DNA of 64,000 nt from Saprospiraceae bacterium (GTDB lineage: Bacteria; Bacteroidota; Bacteroidia; Chitinophagales; Saprospiraceae): contig JADKGD010000076.1 of the NCBI GenBank assembly GCA_016717145.1, forward strand, positions 1-64,000, written 5' to 3'. A model generated the notes under the pieces. It was not told where the DNA came from. It saw only the letters and a list, made by a program, of their open reading frames with translations, and made no database searches. Position 1 is the first letter of the stretch. Each line of letters begins with the position of its first letter. This document shows, in pieces, positions 37,823 to 46,557 of this stretch. Made by a program: the position numbers and the translations under genes.

Positions 37823-38153
37823 GTCATATCTAAATTAATATTAGCTTTGCAGCAATAATTACAGTAAACGAAGTCACATGAAATCGACATAAAAAATTTT
37901 CATGGTTTATTTTATTTAAACCACAATGAATATTTTTTATTCGCCATGGCGAATTCCATCTAGCCATTAAAAAACAAATAAAAATTAACATATGAAATCC
38001 CCATAAGCGGTCTGCACCTGCCCGACTCGTGTGTGCAGGCGGGTACAAACCTGAATGATTAAATGGGTGGGCTTTTCAAAAGAATATTAGTCCTTTATCC
38101 AAATCCGCAAATCAAACAAATTCAACAACTTAGCAAAATTACAAAATAAACAG
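37823..38153. other. Intergenic region with two palindromes
   Basis: No gene is seen. TGGTTTA (37903-37909) pairs with TAAACCA (37917-37923), and ATTCGCCATGGCGAAT (37939-37954) is a perfect 16-bp palindrome. A GC-richer block near 38010-38045 has further partial symmetry. Confidence 0.45.
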
Positions 38154-38927
38154 ATGAAAATAATAACTACTGCTGCATTGCTATATTTTAGCATAATCAA
38201 TATTGGTCAGTCCCAAAAGTCTTATGAAAACTATTTTGGATCTATAGGTTTTACTACCGGCCTCAATGTGCCTTTGGGAAATATTGTAGCCGAAACTGAA
38301 GATCACCAAAATCCGGGAAGTGCCATACAGGGTAGATATCTTGATTTAAGGGTAAACCTAAACCTTAAAAATGATTTTATATTAACAACTTCTTTGTACC
38401 TCGATTTTTTAAAGCCAAACCACATTGAAGAAAAATTGCCTTACAGGATTGAAAATTATGCACTTACCTACTGGAATTATTATTATTCCGGCAAATTTAT
38501 GCTGGGGCTGATGAAAAAAGTATATATCCGACCCAATCTGAAACGAAGCTATTTCCTTCCACAGTTTAATATTGGTTACGGGTTCAATACAGTACCTTAT
38601 GATGGTTTGAAGTACACAAATGTTACAGATAGCAATAAACAATTTATAACTCACAGTCATGGTAAATTGGGCTTAACACTAATGGCTGGGTGCGGCTATA
38701 TGTACCATATAAGCAGACACATTGGTGTAAAAATTGAATTAAATTATTTGGTATCAAACTTCAGCGACAGAACTTTTAGACTATATGGATTTGGATATAG
38801 AGGTAATCCGCCCGAAGACATAAAAGATCATCCATTTTTCAAGGAACAAATCATACATACCGGCATTGTCAACAGACTCAACTTTGGTTTAGGTTTTTAT
38901 TGCTTTATCGGAAATGGTAAAGGATAA
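38154..38927 (+). CDS. Predicted outer-membrane beta-barrel protein
   Basis: A 257-residue protein with a signal peptide (residues 1-20, ending GQSQ). Strand-like alternating segments run through it, for example YLDLRVNLNLKNDFILTTSL, YYYSGKFMLGLMKKVYIRP and IVNRLNFGLGFYCFIGN at the end, which looks like a porin or OMP_b-brl-type barrel with a C-terminal aromatic strand. No named family is recognised. It stands alone on the plus strand. Confidence 0.6.
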   Translation: MKIITTAALLYFSIINIGQSQKSYENYFGSIGFTTGLNVPLGNIVAETEDHQNPGSAIQGRYLDLRVNLNLKNDFILTTSLYLDFLKPNHIEEKLPYRIENYALTYWNYYYSGKFMLGLMKKVYIRPNLKRSYFLPQFNIGYGFNTVPYDGLKYTNVTDSNKQFITHSHGKLGLTLMAGCGYMYHISRHIGVKIELNYLVSNFSDRTFRLYGFGYRGNPPEDIKDHPFFKEQIIHTGIVNRLNFGLGFYCFIGNGKG

Positions 38928-39229
38928 AAAACTTAGTATTTCTACCATCAATTAATTACTAAATTAATAATTGACCATTTACTTTACAAGGAGTTTTTTT
39001 TTATTTCTCTGGTCTCTGATGAAAAAACAGCTAATTCTTCACGTTAACTATCAATCTATCTATCCTTAATATCAAAATTTTATGATGTTCCTGAATACCT
39101 ATTAAACAATTCCTGCCAGGTCAATAGTCCTATATTTTGTAAAATCTTAGGTCATTTATTTAAGTCAAAATAAAATAACCTGGAAAAACTTTCTTCACAT
39201 ACTTTTGGTTTACTTTACATACGTAATCC
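38928..39229. other. Intergenic region, little to see
   Basis: AT-rich with no coding frame. TACTTTTG at 39200-39207 fits the TAnnTTTG box and is a weak promoter candidate for the esterase at 39230. No terminator hairpin stands out. Confidence 0.35.
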
Positions 39230-39982
39230 ATGGCAAAAACAAAACAAGCTAACGGCTCCCAGATATTTATTCAGGATATTTTGATATCGAAATTAAAAAG
39301 AACGAGAACCACCAGAATTCTGCTTCCTGAAGCATATTATAAATTTCCTGAACGACGATTTCCTGTTATGTATATGCTTGACGGACAAAATCTTTTTGAC
39401 CCTAAAACAGCATATTTCCGCTCCTGGAACCTGCAAAAAATCATGGATGGTATACCTCATAAAAATCAGATTATTCTGGTTGGAATTGACAATGGGGGAC
39501 ATTATCGAGGGTCAGAATATTTGCCCCATCATCACCATAAATTATTTCATCATGGTGAAGGGGATATTTTTATCGACTTTATTATCAATGAATTAAAACC
39601 TAAAGTTGACCTCCATTTAAGGACATTGACAGATCGCGGCAATACCATGATTGCAGGCAGTTCGTTGGGAGGTCTGCTTTCATTTTACGCAGCAACCAGA
39701 TATTGCCATATATTCGGAAAGGCAGGTGTTTTGTCCCCTGCATTTTGGGTATTCCCTCACATTTATCATTTTACACCAAAACATTTCAGTAAGATATACG
39801 TCCTGGGCAGTAAAACTGAAAGTGGTGGCATGTCTAAGACCCTTGAAAGAACGTATCATGCCCTTAAAGATGCTGGATATCCGGAGAATAGCTTTAGAGT
39901 TACCATAAAAGACAGAGGTCGTCATAGTGAAGTGATGTGGGGAAAAGAATTCAAGCGTATGCTCACTTGGTTAATGGCTTAA
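39230..39982 (+). CDS. Esterase of the esterase D/enterochelin-esterase-like family
   Basis: A 250-residue cytoplasmic alpha/beta hydrolase. Motifs are RILLPEAYY, FPVMYMLDGQNLFD (oxyanion region), VGIDNGGHYRGSEYLP, the nucleophile GSSLGG near residue 143 and KDRGRHSEVMWG with the likely His. This is the putative esterase (esterase D-like, Fes-like) fold. Natural substrates of such enzymes vary. It is flanked by gaps and looks monocistronic. Confidence 0.82.
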   Translation: MAKTKQANGSQIFIQDILISKLKRTRTTRILLPEAYYKFPERRFPVMYMLDGQNLFDPKTAYFRSWNLQKIMDGIPHKNQIILVGIDNGGHYRGSEYLPHHHHKLFHHGEGDIFIDFIINELKPKVDLHLRTLTDRGNTMIAGSSLGGLLSFYAATRYCHIFGKAGVLSPAFWVFPHIYHFTPKHFSKIYVLGSKTESGGMSKTLERTYHALKDAGYPENSFRVTIKDRGRHSEVMWGKEFKRMLTWLMA

Positions 39983-40163
39983 ATGGGTATAACATATTGC
40001 ACATATTTCAGGAAAAGTATGCCGACGAGTTAAACATATTTTTGAATTTGGGGGTCCTTTTCGCCCTCAAGGGAGCTGCGGTTTAGATTAAGGCGTCCGG
40101 AATGAACACTGCTTATGGATGGCAGGCTATTTTGTGCAATATTAAACACACTTAAATGGTTTT

Positions 40164-41153
40164 TTGTTTAATAATCTACACTTGGCCAAAAGCATTATAG
40201 GTTGCGGTAAAATAGCCCATAAATTTGTAACTGATCTTGCTTTAAGCGAGCAAAGTATTTTGTATGCATGTGCAGCAAGAGACATAAATTTAAGTCGGTT
40301 TTTTGCAGAAAAACATTCTGCTAAAGCGTATTTTGACAGTTACGATGATCTTGTTTTATGCCCGGAGGTTGATGTTATTTACATAGCTACACCGCATAGT
40401 TTTCATATGGAGCACACCTTACTTTGTCTGAGGTCAAAAAAAGCGGTGCTCTGTGAAAAACCACTTGCGATTAATAGCCTTCAGGTTAATAAAATGATCA
40501 ATACAGCCCGGGTAAATCAAACCTTCCTTATGGAGGCCATGTGGACAGCTTTCCTGCCTAATATAATCAATGTTCATGAGTTTATAAAAAGCAACAAAAT
40601 AGGACAAATCCGACATCTCACAGCTGATTTTGGGTTCAAGGCTGAATATAACGAAGCAAGTCGTCTTTTTAATCCGGAATTAGCAGGAGGAGCATTGCTT
40701 GACATTGGCATTTACCCTATCTTTATCTCTTTATTATTATTAGGTAAACCAAAAAACATTGAAGCTGCAGCCACTATTTCTCCCTCAGGAGTGGACTCAA
40801 GTGTAAGCTTACTATTTACTTATGACAATGGATGTACAGCCTTCTTGTTTGCATCTGTTGATGTAGACTCGGATACAAAATGTGAAATTTTTGGAACAGA
40901 AGGAAAGATTGAAATTCCAAATCGTTTTCACGGGCAAGACCACTTCATCTTAACAAAAAAAGGGTCAGAAGATCAGACAATCAAATCCGATCTGAAAGGT
41001 TTGGGTTATTATCATGAGATAGAACATGTAAATAATTGTTTGTTAAAAGGCTTTGCCGAAAGTCCTGTTTTTGGATTTGACATGAGCCGGCAATTGATCG
41101 AAATTATGGATGAAGTACGAAAAATCATTGAAGTTAAATATCCGGGGGAATAA
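40164..41153 (+). CDS. Gfo/Idh/MocA-family oxidoreductase
   Basis: A 329-residue enzyme. The N-terminal Rossmann region (IIGCGKIAHKFV), the IATPHSFHMEHTLLCLRSKKAV... segment with the EKP motif (LCEKPLAIN, near residue 98) and the C-terminal alpha/beta domain with GALLDIGIYPI are those of NAD(P)-dependent sugar oxidoreductases such as trans-1,2-dihydrobenzene-1,2-diol dehydrogenase-like proteins. The start is a TTG at 40164; an ATG at 40156 is out of frame by one T in a T run, so the true start may be there if that run is misread. The substrate is unknown. Confidence 0.85.
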   Translation: MFNNLHLAKSIIGCGKIAHKFVTDLALSEQSILYACAARDINLSRFFAEKHSAKAYFDSYDDLVLCPEVDVIYIATPHSFHMEHTLLCLRSKKAVLCEKPLAINSLQVNKMINTARVNQTFLMEAMWTAFLPNIINVHEFIKSNKIGQIRHLTADFGFKAEYNEASRLFNPELAGGALLDIGIYPIFISLLLLGKPKNIEAAATISPSGVDSSVSLLFTYDNGCTAFLFASVDVDSDTKCEIFGTEGKIEIPNRFHGQDHFILTKKGSEDQTIKSDLKGLGYYHEIEHVNNCLLKGFAESPVFGFDMSRQLIEIMDEVRKIIEVKYPGE

Positions 41154-41288
41154 AAAAATGTACTAAATAAATTATTAAATATCCACACATTTAAGGATGG
41201 ATTGTTTCTAATTAATCAGATAGCTGGTATCTTCAAAATTAAATATCGGGAAAATAAATGTGGATGGTACAATAACTATAAAATAAAT

Positions 41289-41296
41289 TATATTTG
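41289..41296 (+). promoter_or_regulatory. -7 box TATATTTG for the S9 peptidase gene
   Basis: TATATTTG fits TAnnTTTG and lies 24 nt before the ATG at 41321. No good -33 TTTG is seen at 19-21 nt spacing. Confidence 0.4.
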
Positions 41297-41320
41297 TTGT
41301 ATAATCAAAACCCCATTGTC

Positions 41321-43237
41321 ATGACGCACAAAATATTCTTGCAATTCCTGCTCTTTATTCTTATCTCCTTTAACTTTTTATCATGTAAAAAAGATCATGC
41401 ATCACGGATGCCAAAACAATATACGATTGAGCAACTCTACGACAATAAGGATATTTACGGTTCAGATTTTAACGAAGACGAAAGTAAAATACTTATTGGC
41501 ACTAATATGACAGGCATCTATAATGTAGGTGAATTAAATATTGCAGATACATCTGTTACTATGTTGACCAAATCAAGTAAAGATGCTTGTTTTGCTGTAA
41601 GGTATATCCCGGGAACCAATTTTTATATGTATTCTTCAGACAATGGTGGCGACGAAAACAGTCATTTGTATCTGGCCGGTAAAAACGATACCATAGTTAA
41701 AGACGTGACCCCATGGCCCAATAGTGCTAATAGTTTCGCCGGTTGGAGTGACGATAAAAAAGCAATGTACATCAGCAGCAACAAAAGAAATGTAAAATAT
41801 TTTGACCTCTGGAAAATGGATGTGGCAACCTGGAATCCAACTTTGATATATCAGAATGACTCCAGTTATGATGTGTCATTGATCAGTCATACTGAACGTT
41901 TTCTTGTCCTGACAAAAAGTATCACTACCGATAAAAATGAATTATATATTTACGACAGAACAAATAAAATTCTAAAAAAAATAAGTAATGAAAATGAAGC
42001 ATCGTGGTCCGGTAGTGCCTTTGAAAAAAATGACAGCATCATGTATTTTACAACCAACGACGGTAGCGAATTCAGTTTTTTGGTAAAATACCATATTAAC
42101 AGTGGTAAACAAGAGAAGATCTTTGAAGATAAATGGGATGTAGCAGGCATGAGTCTCAGCGAGCATGAAAAATACCGCACCATTTTTATCAATAATGATG
42201 GCAAAAACAAGATCCTGCTTTTTGATCATGCTAGTGGAAAACCAGTGGATTTTCCTGCTATAGAAGATGGCGATGTACTTGGCGTTACGATATCTCCCAC
42301 TGAAAAAAACATGCTGCTAAGCATCGGTGGAAGCACCAGTCCACGCAACTTATATCTTTATAATGTAGATTCAAAATCACTAAAAAAACTTACCAATACG
42401 CTTAATGCTGAAATAGATGAAAAAGATCTGGTAAAAGCAGAAGTGGTGCGGTTTACTTCATTTGATGGTACTGAAATACCAGCTATCTATTATAAACCTC
42501 AACAGGCAGACAAAAACAACAAGGCCGGAGCTCTGATATGGGTGCATGGCGGACCAGGTGGCCAAAGTCGTGTAGGTTTCAGCAATGATATACAATATCT
42601 GGTCAACCATGGATATGCCGTGCTTGCTGTAAACAATCGCGGTAGCAGCGGATATGGTAAGTCATTCTATAAAATGGACAATAAAGACCATTCAAATGGA
42701 GATCTCAAAGATTGTATCTGGGGCAAAAAATGGTTGCAGCAACAAGAATATATTGACACGTCTGCCATTGGCATTTATGGTGGTAGCTATGGCGGATGTA
42801 TGGTGCTCGGTGCGCTTGCTTTTCATCCTGAAGAATTTAAAGTCGGTGTCAATCTTTTTGGTGTGGCCAACTGGATGCGAACACTTAAAAGTATACCTCC
42901 ATACTGGGAATCGTTCAGAAAAGCACTTTATGATGAGATGGGTGACCCATATACGGCAGACAGCATTAGACTTAAAAGCATCTCACCGCTATTTAATTAC
43001 CAAAAGATCAATAAGCCGCTACTTGTTTTCCAGGGAGCTAATGATGTTCGTGTACTACAAGCTGAGAGCGACGAGATTGTAGCCGGAGTAAAGAAAAACG
43101 GAGTAGCTGTAGAATATATTCTTTACCCCGGTGAAGGTCATGGTTTTGTTAAAAAAGAAAATGAAATCAATACAGCCAAAAAGACACTTGAGTTTTTGAA
43201 TAAGTATCTTAAACCTGAAAAGGTTCTTAAAGATTAG
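41321..43237 (+). CDS. S9-family prolyl oligopeptidase-type peptidase, lipoprotein
   Basis: A 638-residue protein from the ATG at 41321, chosen since it begins an SPII signal (FLQFLLFILISFNFLSC, Cys near 24). The N-terminal 350 residues form a beta-propeller of WD-like/TolB-like blades. The alpha/beta hydrolase domain follows, with the nucleophile motif GGSYGG near residue 490, the Asp in QGANDVRV and the His in GEGHGF. S9 peptidases release dipeptides or cut oligopeptides. It should act in the periplasm or at the surface. The sigma/TPR genes converge on it. Confidence 0.9.
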   Translation: MTHKIFLQFLLFILISFNFLSCKKDHASRMPKQYTIEQLYDNKDIYGSDFNEDESKILIGTNMTGIYNVGELNIADTSVTMLTKSSKDACFAVRYIPGTNFYMYSSDNGGDENSHLYLAGKNDTIVKDVTPWPNSANSFAGWSDDKKAMYISSNKRNVKYFDLWKMDVATWNPTLIYQNDSSYDVSLISHTERFLVLTKSITTDKNELYIYDRTNKILKKISNENEASWSGSAFEKNDSIMYFTTNDGSEFSFLVKYHINSGKQEKIFEDKWDVAGMSLSEHEKYRTIFINNDGKNKILLFDHASGKPVDFPAIEDGDVLGVTISPTEKNMLLSIGGSTSPRNLYLYNVDSKSLKKLTNTLNAEIDEKDLVKAEVVRFTSFDGTEIPAIYYKPQQADKNNKAGALIWVHGGPGGQSRVGFSNDIQYLVNHGYAVLAVNNRGSSGYGKSFYKMDNKDHSNGDLKDCIWGKKWLQQQEYIDTSAIGIYGGSYGGCMVLGALAFHPEEFKVGVNLFGVANWMRTLKSIPPYWESFRKALYDEMGDPYTADSIRLKSISPLFNYQKINKPLLVFQGANDVRVLQAESDEIVAGVKKNGVAVEYILYPGEGHGFVKKENEINTAKKTLEFLNKYLKPEKVLKD

Positions 43238-43279
43238 CGCTCAGCATTGACGGATTATTAAAAGAATATGTTTAATTAA

Positions 43280-43945
43280 TTACTTAAGTTTTTCCAACAG
43301 CAAGCTGGCATTTTTATACTGAAAAGTCTTTTTATCTACTATCTCGTATAAGGTTTTTCTGGCTTCAGGAATGTTATTGTCTACCGTATAGGCAAGGCCC
43401 AAAAACCACATTACTTCTTCTTTAAAAATATTGTCTTTGTTTAGTTTTTTCAGTGTTTCAATGGCTTTTTTAGGTTGTGGTTTTTCCATTTTGAGATAAG
43501 ATACACCAAGATAAAAATTATCTATATCTGTCAATTCGGTCGTGATTGCCAATTTTTCAAAACATTCTGTTGCTTTGGCAAAATTATTATTAACAAATGC
43601 ATAATTAGCATCTATCCTTAATAATTCACTAACTGTATTGTCTTTGCGCATCACCGTTTGGTCGCCCAATACAGTTGACTCTTTTATTTTAGCGAGGGCA
43701 AAGCGCTCTACAGTATTTGTATTATAGTTGTTATATACCAGGATGGCTCCCGTTACAAATATAAAAACAGCAGCATACTTCATAAATACCAGATATTTGA
43801 GTCTGGTGGATTTTGAATTGCTACGTTCTACATTGTATTCGTTTTCCAGTATTTTTTTATATTTATCTTTCAGATCCTTTTCTACCAGATATGTGACAAT
43901 GTTGCTATCGGTTGGATTTGAGGTTTCGTTGTTTGAATTATTCAT
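43280..43945 (-). CDS. Membrane-anchored TPR-like protein in an operon with a sigma factor
   Basis: A 221-residue protein. A cytoplasmic N-terminal segment (1-50) precedes a single membrane helix (YAAVFIFVTGAILVYNN, about 56-72) and a C-terminal region with TPR-like helices (YAFVNNNFAKATECFEKLA, IDNFYLGVSYL, VMWFLGLAYTV). Its ATG is at 43945, just before the corrected sigma stop at 43949, so translation is coupled. The layout fits an anti-sigma-like or signalling partner in Bacteroidota, but no anti-sigma domain is recognised. The genes for a T9SS adhesin and a CHAT protein lie divergently nearby. Confidence 0.7.
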   Translation of the reverse strand: MNNSNNETSNPTDSNIVTYLVEKDLKDKYKKILENEYNVERSNSKSTRLKYLVFMKYAAVFIFVTGAILVYNNYNTNTVERFALAKIKESTVLGDQTVMRKDNTVSELLRIDANYAFVNNNFAKATECFEKLAITTELTDIDNFYLGVSYLKMEKPQPKKAIETLKKLNKDNIFKEEVMWFLGLAYTVDNNIPEARKTLYEIVDKKTFQYKNASLLLEKLK

Positions 43946-43948
43946 TTT

Positions 43949-44453
43949 TTAAAAATTATACACATTAAAAAATAATTTACGGAGTTTTTCTATAGCTCTT
44001 TGTTTTTTTTTTTCGTAAAGTTGCTTCATTTGTATTTGTTTGATATGCTATATCTTTTAGTGCAATATCATCATAATAATAACATTGCAAAAGTTTTTTA
44101 TCTTCAGTTTCCAAAGTGGCCCAGGCAGCTTCGAGACTATTAAATCTTTGCTCATGATATTCTTCCTCGACTCCTACGTCCATCAATATGTTTTTAAGTT
44201 TTGATTCTGTCAAATTTATCTTTAAATATAGTTGTGAGGCCATTTTGGTAAATAAATACCTGAGGTTGCCATAACTGATTTTGTCATGGATCAATTTAGA
44301 TCTGAATGTAATAAGTGTATCCATGGTAATATCATATGCAGTCTCGCGATCACATTTAAAATTGGTGACCAGATAAGCAATACAGTCATCAAAATGTGAC
44401 AGAAAGACCCTTTCAAAGAGATGTTCATCACCCAATTTTAAAGAAGTTGTCAT
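43949..44453 (-). CDS. ECF-type sigma-70-like factor, C-terminus frameshifted at a homopolymer
   Basis: About 168 residues. Sigma region 2 is at residues about 10-70 (HLFERVFLSHFDDCIAYLV, YDITMDTLITFRSKL), and region 4 starts near 120 (WATLETEDKKLLQCYYYDDI, ALKDIAYQTNTNEATLRKKK). In the written frame the end is TKSYRKTP with a stop at 43977. A run of 11 T on the plus strand (44003-44013) breaks the frame; one base fewer gives QRAIEKLRKLFFNVYNF with a stop at 43949, the normal ending, and sets the spacing to the TPR gene. The start at 44453 is preferred over an upstream Met at 44648 because of the domain boundary. Confidence 0.7.
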
Positions 44454-45002
44454 TGCGACAAACTCGTCTTTTTTTAGGCCAAAATTTTGTGCTGGTGCTT
44501 CAGGAAATTCTGTCCCTGATTCTTTCTGAATCTTTCCTTTGAAAATTGTCCGTTTTGCATGTTTACATATTATTTGTCTCAGTGCTGAAATATTGTATAA
44601 GCATTTTACATACATCGTTAGAGGGAACTGAATAAAGATTTGAAACAATTTTATCTTATTTCGCTAGTATAAAGATAAAAGTGACAAAAGTGACATAAAA
44701 ATAAAATTTATTTTAGAACTTATTTAATAATAACATTTCAACCTGATTACGATGAGACATTTAACGCTTGTCATTTAAAACATTTTATATAATATCAATA
44801 TTTTAAATAGTATAAATTAATGCTATGTGTTTATAAAGGCCAAATCATAAAACATTTAAAAGCTACCACAGGTCAAAATATAATGTAAAGTATGCGTCAA
44901 AGTGTCATAACAAATTTGTTTTCATTTTGGACGTCACGTTATGTAAAAATTTGTATTGTATCTTTGACAAATATTTAAGTACATATTCAAACTAATTTAA
45001 AG
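44454..45002. other. Divergent intergenic region, AT-rich
   Basis: Two overlapping copies of AAAAGTGACA occur at 44677-44695, upstream of the sigma gene. On the plus strand TATCTTTG (44959-44966) fits the -7 consensus and lies 37 nt before the ATG at 45003. No gene is seen; an upstream extension of the sigma frame to 44648 has no recognisable domain. Confidence 0.4.
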
Positions 45003-46502
45003 ATGCGAAATTTAAAAAATTTAATTGCTGGAACTTTATTCCTCATTTTTGGGAGCACATATGGCTAATTGCCAAGTGGTCACTTTCAGTCCTGTTCCGG
45101 GTAGTACAGGCGTAATGGAACTTACTACTAACGGTGCCCCAAGTGGTGCCAATTTTTTCTATCTTTTGAGTGATGGCTTTTTCAGCGCTCAAAATTTCCT
45201 GTTCGTCAATATAATACCATTGCGTATCCTGGCTATACTGGCGAAATCATATGTGTTAAATTCTTACGGTAGTCAAACCACCAGCTGTTATTATGTAATT
45301 CAGGAGGTTTTCAGGAATAAAAGTTGACCCTGTATATAACTTTCCAACAAACCGCATGTAGCAATCAGTTGAATCCAAGTAATATAGCAGCCAATTATTA
45401 TCTATTGAAGGTTATCAGACCAAAAATGAAGAAGGCGATGTATAAATGTGAAATTTTATTATAATACTAATCAAGTTGTCATGGAGGGTGCTATTATTGA
45501 CAATAGTTATTCCTGGTTTACTTATCAATCAAATACCACTTTTAATGATCCGTTGTATAATAGAGAAATTACGTGGGAATATAATTCACTTCTTCCAGGA
45601 GAAACTGGAGTAATTTACATACCTTGAAAAGCCCTTGGTCCTGTAAATTCTCATATTAATGTAGGCGCAAAATTTTGTAGTGAAATCAATAAATTCAATT
45701 ATACCGTTGCTTCTAACCTCATGATCCGAATAGTATTACAGCAGACAGAGACTGTTTTTACTTCACCCTATGATTATACAAATCCACCTGCACAAACAAC
45801 CGACCCTAAACAAATCATTTATAAAGTGAAGCTTTTTAATCAGGGAACCACAGCAGCCCAAAATGTTCAGGTAGCGGTAAAACTTGATGCAAATCTTGAT
45901 CCATCCACCGTTGAGATATTAGACGCTGAATACCCATATACGAAGACAATAACTGGAAATAATTTAGCCATCAAATTTAATAATATTTACTTGTGCCTGG
46001 TAACAACCAATCTTCTCCCTTTTAGCTACTTATGACGAAGCAGAAAGTTGGGCAAGGTTTAAAGTTTGTTCAAAAATGTGTTGCTCCTATTTGTATTAAT
46101 CAGCAGCAAGTATATATTTTGATTTGCAGCCAGGTATATATACTAATACAGCTACAACATGTACATTTTGCACTCCAAAATAATGGAACCATTGCGCTCG
46201 CTACTAATTGCCAGCCAGGTTTAGCTCATAGACCTAATTCCAAAAGTAAAATAACAGAAAATATTAACCTTGGGGTATTTCCGAATCCTGTTTATAATTT
46301 GATTACTTTTGCTTCGGATGGATCATATAGTAATGTCAAATTAAATATTACCAATAGTGCTGGTCAGCTTGTAAAAAGAGAGACATTAAATATATTAACA
46401 GACGGCAGTACTGTGAATGTAGAAGATTTAAAATCAGGTATTTATTTTGTACAATTAACAAACGAAAAAATCCAAAAAGTAATTAAGATTATTAAAGAAT
46501 AG
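45003..46502 (+). pseudogene. T9SS-exported surface protein with DUF11-like domain, frameshifted
   Basis: Pieces in several frames rebuild a secreted protein of about 490 residues. It starts with a signal peptide (MRNLKNLIAGTLFLIFGSTY, near 45003), which is cut off from NCQVVTFSPVPGSTG by a shift near 45063. A DUF11-like bacterial-surface domain (YKVKLFNQGTTAAQNVQVAV) is at about 45810-45990, and a T9SS type A sorting domain (GVFPNPVYNLITFASDG to the end) is at about 46250-46502. It would be a surface adhesin-like protein. Stops and frame changes disrupt it many times. It lies between the divergent sigma/TPR pair and the CHAT remnant. Confidence 0.75.
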
Positions 46503-46557
46503 TATTTTAATTTTCAATAATAATATTTTAGAAAATATTCTGTTTCTCAAGCTGTAC

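Noticed and set aside
44926..44966. TTTG about 29-30 nt before several TAnnTTTG boxes (also near 28395 and 37317) as a novel long-spacer promoter class
   Set aside because: In AT-rich DNA TTTG is frequent and three cases chosen by eye are not evidence.
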